DNA from: Thiothrix fructosivorans
GTDB taxonomy: Bacteria > Pseudomonadota > Gammaproteobacteria > Thiotrichales > Thiotrichaceae
Direction of reading: 5' to 3'
DNA length: 64,000 nt
Assembly (NCBI RefSeq): GCF_017349355.1
Contig: NZ_JAFMPM010000008.1
Span: forward strand, 806,001-870,000
Position 1 is the stretch's first letter; each line of letters starts with the position of its first letter. The notes under the pieces were generated by a model. The model worked only from the letters and a program-made list of their open reading frames with translations. It was not told the DNA's origin and searched no databases. A program made the position numbers and the translations under genes. Positions 60,756-64,000 of this stretch are shown here, in pieces.

Positions 60756-62066
60756 ATGACAACTCGTGAAGCACAGATTGCAGCTCTGGAAAAAGACTGG
60801 GCAGAAAACCCACGTTGGGCAAACGTCAAGCGTACTTACAGCGCTGCTGACGTAGTACGCCTGCGCGGTTCTTTGCAAGTTGATCACACGCTGGCAAAGC
60901 GTGGTTCTGCTAAACTGTGGGATCTGGTAAACGGCGGCGCGAAAAAAGGCTACGTTAACGCATTCGGCGCGATCAGTGCTGGTCAAGCGATGCAACAAGC
61001 TAAAGCAGGTCTGGAAGCAGTTTACCTGTCCGGCTGGCAGGTTGCTGCTGATGGCAATACCTCAGAAACCATGTACCCTGACCAATCTCTGTACGCTTAT
61101 GATTCCGTACCAACCATGGTTCGCCGTATCAACAACACCTTCAAGCGTGCTGACGAAATCCAATGGGGTCGTGGCATCAGCCCAACTGACGAAGGCGGTA
61201 TCGACTACTTCCTGCCTATCGTCGCTGACGCAGAAGCCGGTTTCGGCGGCGTTCTGAACGCATTTGAACTGATGAAGAACATGATCACCGCAGGCGCGGC
61301 TGGCGTTCACTTTGAAGACCAATTGGCTGCGGTTAAGAAATGCGGTCACATGGGCGGCAAAGTATTGGTGCCAACTTCTGAAGCGGTTGAGAAGCTGATT
61401 TCTGCACGTTTCGCGGCTGACGTTATGGGCGTTCCTACCGTTATCTTGGCGCGTACTGACGCTGAAGCAGCTAACCTGATCACGTCTGACCACGACGCAA
61501 ACGACAAGCCGTTCCTGACGGGCGAGCGTACTGCTGAAGGTTTCTACCGCGTTAAGAACGGTCTGGAACAGTCCATCAGCCGTGGCGTTGCTTACGCGCC
61601 TTACGCTGACATGGTGTGGTGTGAAACGGGCAAGCCTGACCTTGGCTTTGCGCGTGAATTCGCCCAAGCGGTACAAGCAGCTTGCCCAGGCCAATTGTTG
61701 TCTTACAACTGCTCACCGTCGTTCAACTGGAAGAAAAACCTGTCTGACACGCAAATCGCTTCTTTCCAAGAAGATTTGGCAGCAATGGGTTACAAATACC
61801 AGTTCATCACTTTGGCGGGTATCCACGTCAACTGGTACAACAGCTTCCAGTTTGCACACGCTTACGCACGCGGCGAAGGCATGAAGCACTACGTCAATAT
61901 GGTTCAAGAACCTGAATTTGCTGCGCGTGAAAAAGGTTACACCTTCGTTTCTCACCAGCAAGAAGTGGGCGTTGGTTACTTCGATGACGTTACTACCGTT
62001 ATCCAAGGTGGTTCTTCATCCGTAACTGCGTTGACTGGCTCTACTGAAGAAGAGCAATTCCATTAA
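60756..62066 (+). CDS. aceA: Isocitrate lyase
   Basis: 436 residues. It splits isocitrate into succinate and glyoxylate in the glyoxylate shunt. Catalytic KKCGHMGGK carries Cys196, close to the E. coli numbering. Other motifs: WQVAADGN, DADAGFGG-like ADAEAGFGG, HFEDQ, and SPSFNWKKNL. A TGAGGAAC site precedes the ATG. No malate synthase gene lies in the window; glyoxylate could also come from glcDEF. A terminator follows. Confidence 0.97.
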   Translation: MTTREAQIAALEKDWAENPRWANVKRTYSAADVVRLRGSLQVDHTLAKRGSAKLWDLVNGGAKKGYVNAFGAISAGQAMQQAKAGLEAVYLSGWQVAADGNTSETMYPDQSLYAYDSVPTMVRRINNTFKRADEIQWGRGISPTDEGGIDYFLPIVADAEAGFGGVLNAFELMKNMITAGAAGVHFEDQLAAVKKCGHMGGKVLVPTSEAVEKLISARFAADVMGVPTVILARTDAEAANLITSDHDANDKPFLTGERTAEGFYRVKNGLEQSISRGVAYAPYADMVWCETGKPDLGFAREFAQAVQAACPGQLLSYNCSPSFNWKKNLSDTQIASFQEDLAAMGYKYQFITLAGIHVNWYNSFQFAHAYARGEGMKHYVNMVQEPEFAAREKGYTFVSHQQEVGVGYFDDVTTVIQGGSSSVTALTGSTEEEQFH

Positions 62067-62107
62067 GATTTAACGTTCAGACCGCACGGTTTGAATAAGT
62101 AATCTGG

Positions 62108-62138
62108 AAAAGCCCGGCGCTAACACGTCGGGCTTTTT
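62108..62138 (+). terminator. aceA terminator
   Basis: AAAAGCCCG (62108-62116) pairs with CGGGCTTTT (62129-62137) around a 12-nt loop and runs into five T. Confidence 0.85.
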
Positions 62139-62163
62139 AATTTCAGCCATTGCAAGGAGATTC

Positions 62164-62655
62164 ATGATGACATTCAAAACAGCCGATCTGCTCGACGACA
62201 ACGAAGACAAACCACTGCAAGTGGTGCAACCGGGTTTTAACAACTACGGTGGTCGTTCTAAATTTGCAGGCGAAATCGTCACGATCAAAATTTACGAAGA
62301 TAATTCATTGGTACGTGAGCTGGTTGCCGAAGATGGTAAGGGCAAAGTACTGGTGGTGGATGGCGGCGGTTCTACCCGTTGCGCCCTGCTGGGCGATATG
62401 CTCGCTGAAAAAGCCGTGAAAAACGGCTGGAACGGCATTGTCGTTTACGGTTTGATCCGCGATTCCGTGGATATTGGGCAGATGGACATCGGTGTGAAAG
62501 CTCTCGGTACTTTGCCGCTGAAGAGCGTCAAGCGTGGCGTAGGTTTGCGTAACGAAGTGGTGCGTTTCCACGACGTGGCGTTTACGCCCGGTGAATACCT
62601 GTATTCGGATGAGGACGGGATGATTGTGTCTCCCGTCCCTTTGCTCGGCGAATAA
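62164..62655 (+). CDS. rraA: RraA-family protein (RNase E regulator / HMG-CHA aldolase fold)
   Basis: 163 residues, the usual length. Characteristic [21 protein letters not shown] and [14 protein letters not shown], with the substrate-binding Arg/Asp. The first ATG is chosen because AAGGAGATTC precedes it. In E. coli RraA inhibits RNase E; related proteins are class II pyruvate aldolases, so the role here is not certain. It lies 10 bp from the convergent TRAP gene. Confidence 0.92.
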   Translation: MMTFKTADLLDDNEDKPLQVVQPGFNNYGGRSKFAGEIVTIKIYEDNSLVRELVAEDGKGKVLVVDGGGSTRCALLGDMLAEKAVKNGWNGIVVYGLIRDSVDIGQMDIGVKALGTLPLKSVKRGVGLRNEVVRFHDVAFTPGEYLYSDEDGMIVSPVPLLGE

Positions 62656-62665
62656 GCGGAATAAA

Positions 62666-64000
62666 CTACTTATCCAACTGGAAATTTAGCTCATTACTGT
62701 CTTTTTTGGCTGGCTCTGGTGGTTTTGCCGGAGCTTGCCCATCCAGATTAAACTGCAATTCATTACTGCCTGAACTCGCTGCGGGTTTGTTACTGCTTTC
62801 CATCTGGAAGTTGATTTCCTGACCCTGTGGTGCAGGTGCATGACCCTTATCCAGCAAGGTTGTCACCAACCCCGGTGAGAACATCACGATCAACGTCATG
62901 ATCATTTGCAGCCCCACCCACGGCAATGCGCCCCAGTAAATATCGCTGCTTTTCACCTCTTTCGGCGCAACCCCGCGCAAATAGAACAGTGCAAACCCAA
63001 ACGGCGGGTGCATGAATGAGGTTTGAATATTCACGCTCAAGGTAATCCCGAACCAGATCAATGCGCCGGTTGCCGCAGCTTGTTCATTGCCGCCAAAACT
63101 CGCCAGTAACACGGGGGTGAGAATCTTCTGCGCAACAGGTGCAAGCAACGGCACGAGAATGAACACGATCTCAAAAAAGTCGAGGAAGAACGCTAGAAAG
63201 AAAATAAACAGGTTGACGATCAACATAAAGCTGATCCAGCCACCGGGCAAATCCGAAAACAGGCTTTCCACCCAATGTCCGCCATCGACGCCCTGGAACA
63301 CCACCGAAAACGTGGTTGCGCCGATCAGGATGAAGATGACCATTGAGGTAATCCGTGCAGTATTTTTGTAGGCTTGGGTGATTAAGCTCCACCATTCTGC
63401 CGTGCCGCCGAGTTGTTTACGCCGCAAATATGCCAGCAACACCGCGCCCATCGCACCCATTGCGCCCGATTCGGTCGGCGTGGCAATGCCCAGCATGATC
63501 GTGCCCAATACCAAGAAAATCAGCACAGCGGTAGGAATAATGCCACGCAAGGCTTTCTTCCACAGGGCTGAACCTTTCAGCGTAATCTCATTTTCAGGAA
63601 TGCCGGGTAGCCATTCGGGTTTGATGCGGGTCAGGAAAAACGTGTACAGCATGAACAAGCCGATTTGCATGGCTGCCGGAATCCACGCGCCCAGATACAT
63701 GCTGCCCACGTCGGCACTCGCGGTCGGTGTTTTCAACTGGTCAGCCAGAATAATCAGCACCAACGAAGGCGGAACAATCTGCGCAATTGTGCCCGAAGCA
63801 GCCAATACGCCCGTGGTGTAGCGCATGTTATAGCCATAACGCATCATCACAGGGAGTGAAATCATCGCCATAGCAATCACTTGCGCCGCAACCGTGCCAG
63901 TAATTGCACCCAGCACAAAGCTCACCAAAATCACCGAATAACCCAAACCGCCGCGTACCCGCCCAAACAATTGCCCCATTGAATCGAGCATGTCTTCGGC
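62666..64000 (-). CDS. TRAP transporter large permease (DctM type), partial with an unusual C-terminal tail
   Basis: The reading frame is open to the right edge, so the N-terminus is missing; the first Met in view is internal (AEDMLDSMGQLFGRVRGGLG is a typical internal TRAP segment). At least ten hydrophobic segments, with ASGTIAQIVPPSLVLI and ATPTESGAMGA, mark DctM. It uses a sodium or proton gradient to take up organic acids with DctQ and DctP, which would lie beyond the edge. The last 50 residues form a Pro/Ser/Lys-rich tail with three copies of a short motif: EINFQME, NELQFNLD and NELNFQLD, not expected in the family. Confidence 0.9.
   Translation of the reverse strand, partial: AEDMLDSMGQLFGRVRGGLGYSVILVSFVLGAITGTVAAQVIAMAMISLPVMMRYGYNMRYTTGVLAASGTIAQIVPPSLVLIILADQLKTPTASADVGSMYLGAWIPAAMQIGLFMLYTFFLTRIKPEWLPGIPENEITLKGSALWKKALRGIIPTAVLIFLVLGTIMLGIATPTESGAMGAMGAVLLAYLRRKQLGGTAEWWSLITQAYKNTARITSMVIFILIGATTFSVVFQGVDGGHWVESLFSDLPGGWISFMLIVNLFIFFLAFFLDFFEIVFILVPLLAPVAQKILTPVLLASFGGNEQAAATGALIWFGITLSVNIQTSFMHPPFGFALFYLRGVAPKEVKSSDIYWGALPWVGLQMIMTLIVMFSPGLVTTLLDKGHAPAPQGQEINFQMESSNKPAASSGSNELQFNLDGQAPAKPPEPAKKDSNELNFQLDK

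Overview
This window is chromosomal DNA of a Gram-negative gammaproteobacterium. Kdo/lipid A genes (kdsA, kdsB, msbA, lpxK), exbBD, an RND pump, a FadL-type porin and class III formaldehyde dehydrogenase all fit that group. Overall gene content (glycolate oxidase glcDEF, ccoGHIS, malate:quinone oxidoreductase, isocitrate lyase, TRAP transporter) suggests a Thiothrix-like member of the Thiotrichales; that placement is inference. Base composition is about 50-57% G+C by eye, apart from one very AT-rich gene at 36.5-41.4 kb.

Layout. 0-5.4 kb: TetR-controlled RND efflux locus with an HNH protein, then a NADAR protein and a small membrane protein. 5.5-9.5 kb: rlmD, ligA and four tRNA genes (Gly, Gly, Cys, Arg). 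9.5-12.9 kb: MscS-type channel and a secreted polysaccharide-lyase-like protein. 13-18 kb: pyrG-kdsA-eno-ftsB-ispD. 18-21.8 kb: glcDEF, opposite strand. 22-28.3 kb: serS, then ccoG-fixH-ccoI-ccoS. 28.6-34.7 kb: a LysR regulator, a conserved unknown, and a formaldehyde locus in which a TetR gene overlapping uvrB diverges from adhC-fghA. 34.7-45 kb: queE and a three-domain QueD-like protein, separated from queC by the AT-rich gene and two Uma2 genes, followed by an AlbA_2 protein. 45-47 kb: dapC-dapD. 47-50.3 kb: a secreted TIM-barrel-like gene cut by an intact IS66-type element with an 8-bp target duplication. 50.5-56.1 kb: lytic transglycosylase and exbB-exbD-msbA-lpxK-ycaR-kdsB. 56.2-58.8 kb: FadL porin and two paralogous small genes with matching CRP-like promoters. 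59-64 kb: mqo, aceA, rraA and a TRAP large subunit running off the right edge.

The best candidate for an undescribed system is the 1622-residue protein at 36551-41419. It appears to join a sacsin/Hsp90-like GHKL ATPase, a large unassigned middle, an AlbA_2 (Schlafen-like) domain and a C-terminal TOPRIM-like domain. Its composition, position inside the queuosine-precursor gene group and Uma2/AlbA_2 neighbours suggest a transferred, probably antiviral, module. Other notable points: the three-domain QueD-like protein whose catalytic residues are split between domains; four matching TetR operators at two efflux promoters; a palindrome inside the adhC promoter with tetR overlapping uvrB; two class-II-like CRP promoters with identical geometry; and a palindrome shared by mqo and aceA.

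All assignments come from reading sequence and motifs; no database search was run.
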